Source: Owenia fusiformis
Lineage: Eukaryota > Annelida > Polychaeta > Sabellida > Oweniidae
Reading direction: 5' to 3'
Assembly (NCBI GenBank): GCA_903813345.2
Contig: CAIIXF020000002.1
Coordinates: 14,034,150 to 14,098,149 of the forward strand
DNA length: 64,000 nucleotides
Part shown: positions 1 through 8,944 of the stretch, in pieces
Layout: each line of letters opens with the position of its first letter
How positions within the stretch are numbered: the first letter of the stretch is position 1
The notes under the pieces: model-generated
Database searches by the model: none
Seen by the model: only the letters and a program-made list of their open reading frames with translations
What the model was told of the DNA's origin: nothing
Program-made: the position numbers and the translations under genes

Positions 1-82
1 TGCATTTTTCATGGATTGTACTGCAAAAATAAAGACAATTGAATGAACAGAAAAATGTTCCAACTTTTACTGGCCCACCCTG
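1..82 (+). mobile_element. 3' end of a mariner-type MITE, cut by the window edge
   Basis: The first 82 bases match the last part of the complete element at 21,016-21,445 almost base for base and finish in the terminal repeat GGCCCACCCTG followed by TA (83-84). The flanking sequence after the TA (atgttgactgattgac) is the same as the uninterrupted sequence near 59,014, where no element is present, so the boundary and the TA target duplication are directly supported. It is non-coding. Confidence 0.8.
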
Positions 83-714
83 TAATGTTGACTGATTGAC
101 AACAATTTAATGCAAAAATTATTTAGAAATATTTTATATAAATGTTTTTGTTAACATTTTTTGCTTTTTTAGTGCAATTGTTTTTGCTCCTTTCTACCAA
201 TTCTTGAGAATGAAATAAAATGTCTTTCCGAACCTTGTTGGAACAAAATAGCATATACAACATGTTTTCAATATTATAGTTATACAAAGGAATTTTTGGT
301 TTATTTTAAAAAAGTATTCAAAAAATTAAAACAAAATTCCCCCAAAATAGATAAAAACCGAGATAAACCTTTTATTTCATTAACAAGATACTTTTTTAAA
401 ATCAAACAAAATGTCCTTTGTACAATTACAATATTGAGAGACCTAAACATGTTGCGTTTATGTCGGTTTGTTCCAATGAGGTTCGGAAAGATGTTTCATT
501 TCACTCTTGAAACATGATACCAAGAACAAAACAAGTGTTTGATATGTTTTCTAAAACAATATAGATAAAAGCATACATATATTTTTTAAATTCTATTGTA
601 ATCATTCAAAAGATGACCATTAAATTGACAATGTGTAAAATGTTCAGAACTTTTTGATTTAAACTTTTTGGTTTAAAACATGTGTTCAAAAAGTTCGCCA
701 TATCGATACCCATA
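83..714. repeat. Foldback (long inverted repeat) element, left arm interrupted by the MITE
   Basis: This stretch is a near copy of 59,014-59,652. Its two halves are imperfect reverse complements of each other: for example the run near 236 (ccgaaccttgttggaa) is mirrored near 473-490 (ttccaatgaggttcgg), and the block near 290-330 is mirrored near 385-422. The right end is CCATATCGATACCC at about 701-714. The outer part of the left arm lies beyond the window start, because the MITE ending at 82 sits in that arm. The short open frame at 296-517 falls across the fold and is not a gene. Confidence 0.65.
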
Positions 715-775
715 TTCTAAAACTGACGTAAGATGAATGACAATATGCATCAATCAAAATTAAGTTTAACCGGAA

Positions 776-1690
776 GCCACTGGTGGTTCAGTGGTTCTAT
801 GCTCGCCTGTCATGCAGCTGGCTATGATTCGATTCCTGGCCAGTGCAATACTTTTTTTAATTTAGCAACTTCCATAAGATGAATTACAATATTCATGAAT
901 CATAATTTAGTTTAACCTTAGGGCACTGGTGGTTAAGTGGTAGTATGCTCGCCTGTCGTGCTGCTGTTTATGATTCGATTCTTCGCCAGTGCAATGTTTT
1001 TTTAATTCAAAAACTGATGTAACATGAATTACAACATTGATGAATCCTAATTTAGTGTTAACCAAAAGGCACTGGTGGTTCATTGGTAGTATTCGCTCCT
1101 GTTATGGAGCTGGCTATTATTCGATTCCTGGCTAGTGCAAAGTTGTTGTTTTCTTTTAAATTTAAAAACTGACAAAAGATAAATCAAAATAATTATGATT
1201 CAAAATTTAGTTTAACCTGGATTTCCTATTGGTTCAGTGGTTGTATGATCGCCTGTCATGCTGCTGGCTATGGTTCGATCCTGGCCAGTGCAATGTTTTT
1301 TCTAACTTAAAATACCCTGCGTGCAGAGTCTAGTTAAACTACAGACGAAGCTCTCTTTTAAGAAGTGAAGTCAAACGAATGCAAAGGGTAAACTTAAAAC
1401 GGACATAACTGAATTACATTATTCATGAATCATAATTTGGTTTGACCTGAAGGCACTATTGGTTCAGTGGAAGTATGCTCGCCTGTCATGCAGCTGGCTA
1501 TGATTCGATTCCTGGCCAGTGCAATATTTTTAAAATTTAAGAACTTGTACTATAAGATGAATTACAATATTCATGAATCATAATTTGGTTTCACCTGAAG
1601 GCACTGGCGATTCAGTGATAGTATGCTCGCCTGTCATTCAGCTGGCTATGATTCGATTCCTGAACAATGCAATGTTTTTTTTAAAACTGC
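776..1690 (+). repeat. tRNA-Gly-like tandem array, block A (six units)
   Basis: Units start near 776, 923, 1,069, 1,221 (degenerate start), 1,453 and 1,601, about 146 bp apart apart from the 78-bp insertion at 1,313-1,390. Each has a 71-bp tRNA-Gly-like core, a T-run and an AT-rich linker carrying the palindrome ATTCATGAAT. These copies are more diverged than those in the later blocks. They correspond one to one with the units of block H (59.7-60.5 kb), so the block was duplicated as a piece. Confidence 0.9.
1313..1390. mobile_element. 78-bp MITE with 9-bp target duplication (Mutator-like candidate)
   Basis: The insert begins TACCCTGCGTGC and ends GCAAAGGGTA. It is flanked on both sides by AACTTAAAA (1,304-1,312 and 1,391-1,399), while the matching unit near 60,245 carries that 9-mer only once, so it is an empty site. 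The ends are the same as those of the 378-bp element at 15,420-15,797 in reverse orientation; this copy has lost the middle. A 9-bp duplication is typical of Mutator-like elements, but no transposase is present, so the superfamily is inferred. Confidence 0.75.
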
Positions 1691-2305
1691 CATAAGATGA
1701 ATTACAATAGGGTTGTTGCAAATTCACGACTTCGACATTCGAGTCCCGATACCGACTTGATTACTGATACCGCAGGTCCGATACCGCAGGTGAATATGCC
1801 ATATTCACTTGTATCACAAATGCCACAGAACTATAAATGTATGCCATATACCACGCAACATATGTATCCGTTTTATGCCGTGGTCACATATGCTCCGATT
1901 TTCAGCACCGGCGCCAGGCCGATTGAGTATTGTGCTCAAAATTGAATACAATTACAATACAACAGTCTCCCTCTCTCATGTTCAACGTACATCGGTCTCA
2001 AATATTCAGATTAATAGCTGTGATACGTGGCCAATTAACATGTACTGCATCTTGTATGCCCCTGAAGTCACTTGCTTAATGGAGGGTGGGATGAATCATC
2101 TCATCCTAGATTCCCATTGATAAGAAGTATAAATTCTCGAAATCGCGAATAAACTTATTAATTGTAAGAAGAAAATGCAAACGACTCAACCATTTATTTT
2201 GAGTGCATCGAGTGTATAGGTGCCATTTGTAAATTCAACTGCGGGCTGCCTGGTGACGACTTGACCTACTGTTTTATGACCAACTCGTACATACAAGTTG
2301 TTTAT
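1691..2305. other. Intergenic sequence with one dispersed motif shared with 17.5 kb
   Basis: No gene is supported. About 65 bp near 1,890-1,955 (core GCCGATTGAGTATT, with TGCTCCGATTTTCA upstream) recurs in the opposite orientation at 17,541-17,610 inside another transposon, so it is a dispersed repeat fragment. The overlapping frames at 1,697-1,945 and 1,809-2,120 have no recognisable domain and cover this repeat. Confidence 0.5.
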
Positions 2306-2425
2306 TTTCAATGAAATACCCGTAGCAGACGAAGCTAAACCTAATGTGGACCATGGCAGTGTGTGTATACCTATAGACTCATGTTTCCGTGTTGCAAGCG
2401 TAGTTGGCGCAGTAAACATACTGTA
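2306..2425. repeat. Diverged relic of the 70-bp satellite family
   Basis: The stretch contains tagactcatgtttccgtg followed by ttgcaagcgtagttgg. This resembles the satellite type-1 monomer, which has agactcattgtatccgcg followed by gtagccagtgtag. The same sequence recurs in four diverged copies at 5,700-6,150. I read it as an old or related satellite monomer outside the main array. The relationship is by eye and needs an alignment. Confidence 0.45.
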
Positions 2426-2570
2426 TTGTTAGTACCTCAGTGTAAATACTCGCATCTGATTGGTCAATTAGCGGTCAACATTTTTGCCTGTACCCCACAT
2501 GTGCATCATGGGATATTATATTATTGACCGCGTATGTTACTGTACTACACTTGTGAATTATGGGAAATAT

Positions 2571-2745
2571 GACGTCATAATGTTTACAGAAAAAACATGG
2601 GAGACAGACATTTTGTAAACGTTGATGAAAGAGATATTTTGACTTTGCTAGACGAGTGACGTCATAATGTTTACAGAAAAAACATGGGAGACAGACATTT
2701 TGTAAAGACGTTGATGAAAGAGATATTTTGACTTTGCTAGACGAG
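2571..2745. repeat. Tandem duplication of an 87-bp unit
   Basis: Two copies start at 2,571 and 2,658, both beginning gacgtcataatgtttacag and ending tttgctagacgag. They are nearly identical; the second has a few extra bases after ttttgtaaa. The minus-strand frame over it (2,475-2,756) simply repeats a peptide and is not a gene. Confidence 0.9.
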
Positions 2746-2962
2746 AAGTATAGCAAAAATACAAATAGAAACGTAAAATTAACATTAATTTACCAGTGAG
2801 TACGCAGTGATGTGCCGAAAACAGAGAGTTTAGCTACCACTGTCTTCAGATTTTCTTAAAATTATTGCTGGCGTGGTTCGGAGAAAAGATTGTGAAATGA
2901 AGCCATGATTGATGACTGTCGTCTAAATGTGTACACGTAGTATTATTTCTTCTGACTAACAA

Positions 2963-3132
2963 AACAATTGTAGACCTCTCCATTCGGTCAGCCGTAAAAA
3001 TTATATACCTCGACTGTAAACCTTGAAACTACTGTTGACCTCGACCTTCGGTCTCTGTCAACAGTAGTTTCTTGGTTTACAGTCTCTGTATACAATTTTA
3101 CCGGTTAACCTCTGGAGAGGTCAACAATTGTA
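2963..3132. repeat. 170-bp near-perfect palindrome (hairpin MITE candidate)
   Basis: The ends are acaattgtagacctctcc and its near reverse complement ggagaggtcaacaattgt. The arms pair again at actgtaaacc/ggtttacagt and at actactgttgac/gtcaacagtagt around a centre near 3,045. The whole would fold into one long hairpin. No coding capacity is visible and no target duplication can be called with confidence. Confidence 0.75.
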
Positions 3133-3806
3133 TACTGTTTTTGTTTTCAATTAAATACACACTACCCTACCACGTGACCACGTTTAAAATGGAAACAGGG
3201 TACAGCTTAGTTGCAAATGGAGGACGTGGGTTTAATTCCATATTTCTGAACGTAAAATACATTTTACATTTATTTCTAGTGTTTTACCAGACATAGAATT
3301 GATTCATCAAGGAGTGTGTAGAATATTGTTGGCAAAAAACCACTATAGGCAAAGATAGATAATAGTGGGCGCAGTGAAGCAAAACCAAATGTAATACACT
3401 TCAGTAAATCTATCAACGTACAGGGAGCATGTAAGTTTCCCTTCGAAAATGTTACATTGATATGTAACAAAAAACCAGGTTAACTGTTATTTAAACTGCG
3501 TGTCATCGTGTTATAGGTGGATACGTTTTCTAGTATGTTAGTCAACTGTATTTTTGTGAATTTGAACAAAACATTTTGAATGGTCGGTTTTTTAGGACGG
3601 TAGTGAATTAGACCATTCAAGGGGTTCTATAGAAAGATTCTTCACATGTAGTTCAGGCAATTTTAATTATTCTGAGTTGCAAATAGTCATTAATACTGAT
3701 AGCGGATAGTCATTTATCATTAATATGTTGGTATTTAATTTTGTTATTTTATTTCAATTTGATACCCTAGTAACACGTATAATCTAGCGTTCTTGTTAAT
3801 TTAATA
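3133..3806. other. Intergenic, nothing recognised
   Basis: AT-rich sequence with two short frames (3,072-3,296 plus and 3,276-3,470 minus) that show no motif. I see no gene, RNA or repeat in it. Confidence 0.4.
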
Positions 3807-3837
3807 GAGAGGTTAAGCTACACGTATTTGACAAAAC

Positions 3838-4068
3838 TTGAACGTGAACTTCAATGCGCGCGCATATAAATGACGTCAGATTTGTTTATTTCCTGTGGGC
3901 CAGCGTGAATTTTACAGGTTTTTACATGAGATTATCATATTCGTGCAATTTACAGTCGCGTATTCAACAAAGCATGAACGTGTACTTCTATGCGCGCGCA
4001 GGAAAATGACGTCAGATTAGTCTACTTTCTACAAGTAAGCGTGAAAGTTACAGGTTTTTACGTGTAGA
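3838..4068. repeat. Two ~135-bp direct copies, each with a CRE-type site
   Basis: Both copies run from gaacgtg through atgcgcgcgca, then atgacgtcagatt, then gcgtgaa and acaggttttta. The palindrome TGACGTCA occurs at about 3,871 and 4,006, one per copy. It matches the CREB/ATF consensus. Whether anything binds is unknown, and the element around it suggests a transposon's internal repeat rather than a host promoter. Confidence 0.6.
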
Positions 4069-4963
4069 TGAGTGATTACACGTCGCTCATTACGTGATTG
4101 ATTTTAGCTATGTTTTAGGATGGCCCGGGGGCCCATATTTGATACAAACACTATTGCTTGTTATATCGGTAAACCCCAAATCCTTTATTGGAAATAAAGA
4201 ATACATTTTAGAGATTAAATGACAACTTCAAATGTGATCGTTTGTTCATTCCGTACAATATAAATAGGCAGGGCTAATTTGATTCCCGGGGCTTGGTACA
4301 ATATGTATACTAAACGAAATGAAATGGCAACCAGGGCCTACGATTGCCTTATCACTACATTTGATTTGCCTGAATCTGAATGACTGAATGGCCTGAATTG
4401 ATTGCAAATTAAATAATGTCACAATTAATATGACAAAAATGGTATATCACATCAGATGTGCAAATATAAAGTATCGATGAATCGATTCAGGTCATACTTA
4501 AAATTAAAAGATTGTACATTTTTTCATCATTTTTTCCTACAAATTGGCTAAAGAAAAATGCTTCAAAAGCAACTTTTACACTTATGAAATCCCATACAAC
4601 TTTGAAAATCCAAAGATTATACTGTTATGTTTCATTAATTAATAATATATTTGGATAAGATGTAGGGATGTGTAGGATGCAAATGGATTTTGACGGACAC
4701 ACAAAGACTTCCTGGTGTGGCATCTCTACCCCTGTACTCTTTATGGTTGAATATTGGCCCTAATAAGTGGCCCATTCATCAATACAGTGCTGAATATAGG
4801 TCAACAAGATACTAGTGTACATATCAACAATAAAAGCAGAATATTCTTTTGAAAAATCAGATGAATTTATTTTGTTCATGGGGAGATTATAATGGAGGGC
4901 GCACTAGATCATTTAATTGTGGTTGAATATGAAATAAAGCAAAAATAAAAAACAAAATATTTT

Positions 4964-5035
4964 GATGCGACTAGATTCGAACCCAGGCCTAACGGACACA
5001 AGTCCGAAGTGCTATCCATTACACCATAGAAACAT
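4964..5035 (-). pseudogene. tRNA-like relic (Gln/Thr-type), not a functional tRNA
   Basis: Read on the minus strand it shows an A-box-like TGGTGTAATGG, an anticodon-like arm CGGAC..GTCCG and a B-box-like GGTTCGAATCT, in tRNA order and at roughly tRNA length. The D arm resembles metazoan tRNA-Gln. However, the putative anticodon loop is short or one base off, the T stem pairs poorly, and the two acceptor strands do not match. It is best read as a decayed tRNA or the head of a tRNA-derived SINE. It lies inside the transposon at 3,807-5,192. Confidence 0.45.
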
Positions 5036-5192
5036 GACCCTCAGTCACAGGCACCATATGAATATAGCTCCACGTCCACTGGCATGGTTTCAGACGTGTA
5101 GCTTAACAGAAAATTTTCTTAAACGTGTACTTGAGCGTGGACTTACGCGTTCAGGTTCACGGTTTGCATTTATACGTGTAGCTTAACCTCTC

Positions 5193-5699
5193 TATCGACT
5201 AAAATGCATACGACTTGAAAGCCCGTGTCTAAATCTACAAAATAATGTTTACTTTATTTGGATTAATTAACAATTGATGACACCTCAAAGCATCAACAGG
5301 CGGCCTTTTTAGCATTACTTTCACTGTTTGCAACGTAAATGTACATGAGGTCGGGACATAGTATGTCTGTATAATCAGATTACTTTCTCGCTCCCTGTAC
5401 TATTGAACAATTTACATTCCTTGTACCCTGTATTGATCAACTTTTGCAACTGTGTACCGTGTACTATGACATATCAAATATTTTAAAATCTAAAACAATA
5501 TTATTTACATTATTTCTTCAATTATCATATAACTTGGAACATGGACTTCACTATTGCACCGCTGAAGTGTAGCGAATAGCAATATTGACTCACTCCGAGC
5601 ACCAAACGTATTAACCTTTTGACTAAGCAGTCGATATACTCAAAAGCGACATGTTTGAAAGCCAAAAGATTCGCGCATGCGTTATCGAGGTAGGGTAGT
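5193..5699. other. Intergenic, nothing recognised
   Basis: AT-rich single-copy-looking sequence within this window. A short minus-strand frame at 5,525-5,731 has no recognisable feature. No gene, RNA or repeat supported. Confidence 0.4.
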
Positions 5700-6155
5700 G
5701 TGAAATACCCGTACCAGACGTAGTTGTACATAGGGTGACCCTACAGTATGTATGTATACCTATAGACTCATGTTTTAGTGTAGCAGGCGTAGTCAACACA
5801 GTATATACTATGAAGTGGTCATTTTCAATAAAATATACTCGTAGCAGACATAGCTTTACCCAGGGTACACCATGACAGTGTGTGGGTATACCTATAGACT
5901 CATGTTTCCGTGTAGCAAGCGTAATTGGCGTACTAAACATACTGTACTGTTTTTGTTTTTTCAATTAATACCCGTAACAGACGTAGATGTACATAAGGTG
6001 ACCCTACAGTGTGTATGTATACCCATAGACTCATGTGTGGAAAGCGTACGTAGTTGGCGTAGTCCAAGGATGAACCATGACAGTGTGTGTGTATACCTAT
6101 AGACTCATGTTTCCGTGTAGCAAGTGTAGCTGGCGTAGTAAACATACCATACTGT
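5700..6155. repeat. Four diverged tandem copies related to the 70-bp satellite
   Basis: The phrase atagactcatgt occurs near 5,763, 5,895, 6,025 and 6,100, each time after gtgtgtatacc-like sequence and mostly before gtgtagcaagcgtag. Spacings are about 132, 131 and 74 bp. The same module is found once at 2,306-2,425. Order and wording resemble the satellite type-1 monomer, so this may be an ancestral or degenerate outlier of that family. The frames on both strands here are products of the repetition. Confidence 0.5.
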
Positions 6156-6165
6156 TTTTTCAAAT

Positions 6166-6717
6166 AAATATTTTTATATAGAATATTGAATTGTCTAACT
6201 TTTTTAACACTATATAAGTGTTTAGTTTATTTGATGAATATTAGAGTTACAGCGCTTCAAAGTCATGATTGAAAATAATTTTTCGCCTCCTGTGTTATTT
6301 CAATGGGAGAGGTTTTTTGAAAAACAATTTTGACTTTTAAGCCCTATAACTTTGTTGAACCTGAAGAAACATATCAATTTTTTGTTAAATAAAGTTAGCA
6401 AATTCAATTGCCTGCCTAACTCGTATTTTTGCAAGGACCCGGATGGATGGATATTCTGTCATATGACTTGCGGCAAACCTACCATTTCCCATTGGTTAAC
6501 ATGGGAATGTAGATTTTCAAAAATTCCTCAAATTCATCATTAATTTTCGACCTATTGTAATTGAGGAAAAAAATTGAGAAAATTTGGAGGTATTGGAATT
6601 AAAGTTTCCATCAATAGTATAAGTATTTAAATCGCAGGTTAAGTAAATAGAAATTCAAAGGTAAAGAGGCTTTAACACGTAGTTCAATGGGGGAAAAAAG
6701 GTTGCCAAACTTATGGA
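6166..6717. mobile_element. 5'-truncated copy of the long-inverted-repeat MITE (family B)
   Basis: It matches 50,620-51,171, including the final TTGCCAAACTTATGGA. Both copies lack the last ~9 bases of the terminal repeat and are joined at the same point to a tRNA-like unit (cattcgattcctgaac), so the truncation predates the segmental duplication. The small frame 6,352-6,543 lies inside the element, and a matching one occurs in the 28.96-kb copy. It has no known domain. Confidence 0.8.
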
Positions 6718-8579
6718 CATTCGATTCCTGAACAATGCAATATTTTTTAAATTCCAAAACTGTCAAAATATGAATTTCAATATTCATGAATCATAATTTA
6801 GTTTGACCTGAAGGCACTGATGGTTCAGTTGTAGTGTGATCGCCTTTCATGCAGCTGGCTATGATTCGATTCCTGGCCAGTGCAATACTGTTTTTGAATT
6901 TAGCAACTTCCATCAGATGAATTACAATATTCATGAATCATAATTTAGTTTAACCTTAAGGCACTGGTGGTTCAGTGGTAGTATGCTCGCCTGTCATGCA
7001 GCTGGCTATGATTCGATTCCTGGCCAGTGCAATACTTTTTTGAATTTAGCAACTTCCATAAGATGAATTTCAATATTCATGAATAATAATTCAGTTTGAC
7101 ATTAAGGCACTGCTGGTAGTATGATCGCCTGTCATGCAGCTAGCTATGATTCGATTCCTGGCCAGTGCAATGTTTTTTTAAATTCAGGAACTACCATAAG
7201 ATGAATAAGAATATTTATAAATCATAAACTAGTTTGACTTGAAGACACTGATGGTTAAGTGGTAGTATGCTCGCCTGTCATGCAGCTGATTATGATTCGA
7301 TTCCTGGCCAGTGCAATATCTTTTAAATGTAAAAACTGACATTAGATGAATTACAATATTCATGTGTCATAATTTAGTTTGACCTGAAGGCACTGGTGGC
7401 TCAGTGGTAGTATGCTCGCCTGTCGTGCAGCTGGTTATGATTCCATTCCTCGCCAGGGCAATATTTTAAATTCAAAAACTGCAAAAGATGAATTCCAATA
7501 TTCATGAATCATAATTTAGTTTGACCTGAAGGCACTGGTGGTTCAGTGGTAGTTTCATCTCCTGACATGCAACTGGCTTATGATTCGATTCCTGGCCAGT
7601 GCAATATTTTCTTTTAAATTTAAGAACTACCATGAGATGAATTACATACTCATGAATCATAATTTACTTTTACCTAAAGGCACTGATGGTTCAGTGTTAG
7701 TATGCTCGCCTGTCATGCAGCTGACTATGATTCGATTCCTGGCCAGTGTAATGTTTCTTTTAAATTTTAAAACTGATATGAGATGAATTACAATATTCAT
7801 GAATCATAATTTAATTTAACCCGAAGGCACTGATGCTTCAGTGGTAGTATCCTCGACTCTCATGCAGTTGGCTATGATTCGATTCTTGGCCAGTGCTATG
7901 TTTTTTACATTTAAAACTGACATAAGATGAATTAAATATTCATGAATCATAATTTAGTTTAACCTGAATGCACTGCTGGTTCAGTGGTAGTATGCTCGCC
8001 TGTCATGCAGCTGGCTATGATTCCTGAACAGTGCAATATTTTTTAAATTTCAAAACTGTCAAAAGATGAATTTCAATATTCATGAATCATAATTTAGTTT
8101 GACCTGAAGGCACTAGTGGTTAAGTGGTAGTATGATCGCCTTCCATGCAGCTGGCTATGATTCGACTCCTGGCCAGTGCAATGTGTTTTTTTTAAATTTA
8201 AGAACTACCACAAGATGAATTACAATATTCATGAATCATAATTTAGTGTTAACCAGAAGGCACTGATGGTTCATCGGTAGAATGTGCGCCTGTCATGCAG
8301 CTGATTATGATTCGATTCCTGGCCAGTGCAATGTTTTTTTAAAATTTAAAAACTGACATAAGATGAATTAGAATATTCATGAATCATATTTTAGTTTTAC
8401 CTGAAGGCACTGGTGGTTCAGTGGTTCTATGCTCGCCTGTCATGCAGTGGTATGACAGGCTACTGTGATTCGATTCCAGGGCAGTACTATGTTTTTTTGA
8501 ATTTAAAAACGATATAAGATGAATTACAATATTCTTGAATCATAATTTAGTTTATCCCGAAAGCATTGGTGTTTCAGTG
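6718..8579 (+). repeat. tRNA-Gly-like tandem array, block B (about 13 units)
   Basis: Starts with a half unit, then units begin near 6,814, 6,961, 7,107, 7,245, 7,389, 7,532, 7,680, 7,827, 7,970, 8,110, 8,260, 8,407 and 8,563. The period is about 139-154 bp. The last unit is cut within its A box by the LINE. The block is the duplicate of 51,172-53,160; that copy has one more unit. The frame at 7,580-7,786 is a by-product of the repeat. Confidence 0.95.
6961..7031 (+). tRNA. Representative tRNA-Gly-like unit, anticodon position GTC; probably not a working tRNA
   Basis: This copy equals the array consensus. It is 71 bases, the length of metazoan tRNA-Gly(GCC), and aligns to that tRNA (from memory) without gaps at roughly four bases in five. 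The acceptor strands GCACTGG (6,961-6,967) and CCAGTGC (7,024-7,030) pair perfectly and are followed by a discriminator A. The A box TGGTTCAGTGG is at 6,968-6,978. The B box GATTCGATTCC at 7,010-7,020 differs by one base from consensus, and six T's follow at 7,036-7,041. The anticodon position (6,993-6,995) reads GTC, the Asp anticodon. The anticodon stem keeps about three of five pairs and the T stem one or two, so cloverleaf folding is doubtful while polymerase III signals are kept. Confidence 0.8.
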
Positions 8580-8592
8580 TTTTTTTTTTTTT

Positions 8593-8944
8593 AAGGTTAA
8601 GTTTTATTTATTTGCAATAAGATTATACACTTGTTAACATACTAGGAAGGCCTAGGTAAAACATTACATTATAAAATTTGCAAATTAACATATATTTATA
8701 ATGGTTCTCAAAACATGTGTCCTGTCTTTTATAAGAGTTACATAGTCCTTATGGGAAATGTAAGGAATGAATGATAATGATTGATGAAAGATGGGTTGAA
8801 CTTTGTCCTTACGATCATGAATTTTTATAAAGTATCAGATGATTTTGTCATAAGATTTGCTGATAAATTGGTAATTTCTTTGTCACATTCATCTGAAAGT
8901 TTACAATCTCCAAAAAGCATAATCTTGATTTTACTAGACTTTGT
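8593..8944 (-). other. LINE 3' untranslated region
   Basis: About 350 bases between the stop of the reverse transcriptase frame and the poly(A) tail. AT-rich, no frame, no recognised structure. In Jockey/CR1-type LINEs this region carries the signal that the reverse transcriptase recognises; nothing specific can be picked out here. Confidence 0.6.

Larger units (their letters stand above)
3807..5192. mobile_element. 1.39-kb TA-flanked inverted-repeat element
   Basis: The left end GAGAGGTTAAGCTACACGTA (from 3,807) is matched by its reverse complement at the right end (up to 5,192), and TA flanks both sides (3,805-3,806 and 5,193-5,194). The core of the ends, GAGGTTAAG, is shared with the 3.6-kb element at 16,953-20,555, so the two are probably one family. 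No transposase is visible. Inside are a two-copy internal duplication near the left end and a tRNA-like relic near the right end. Confidence 0.7.

Noticed and set aside
4964-5035. Functional tRNA-Gln or tRNA-Thr
   Set aside because: The acceptor strands do not pair, the anticodon loop is the wrong size and the T stem is poor.
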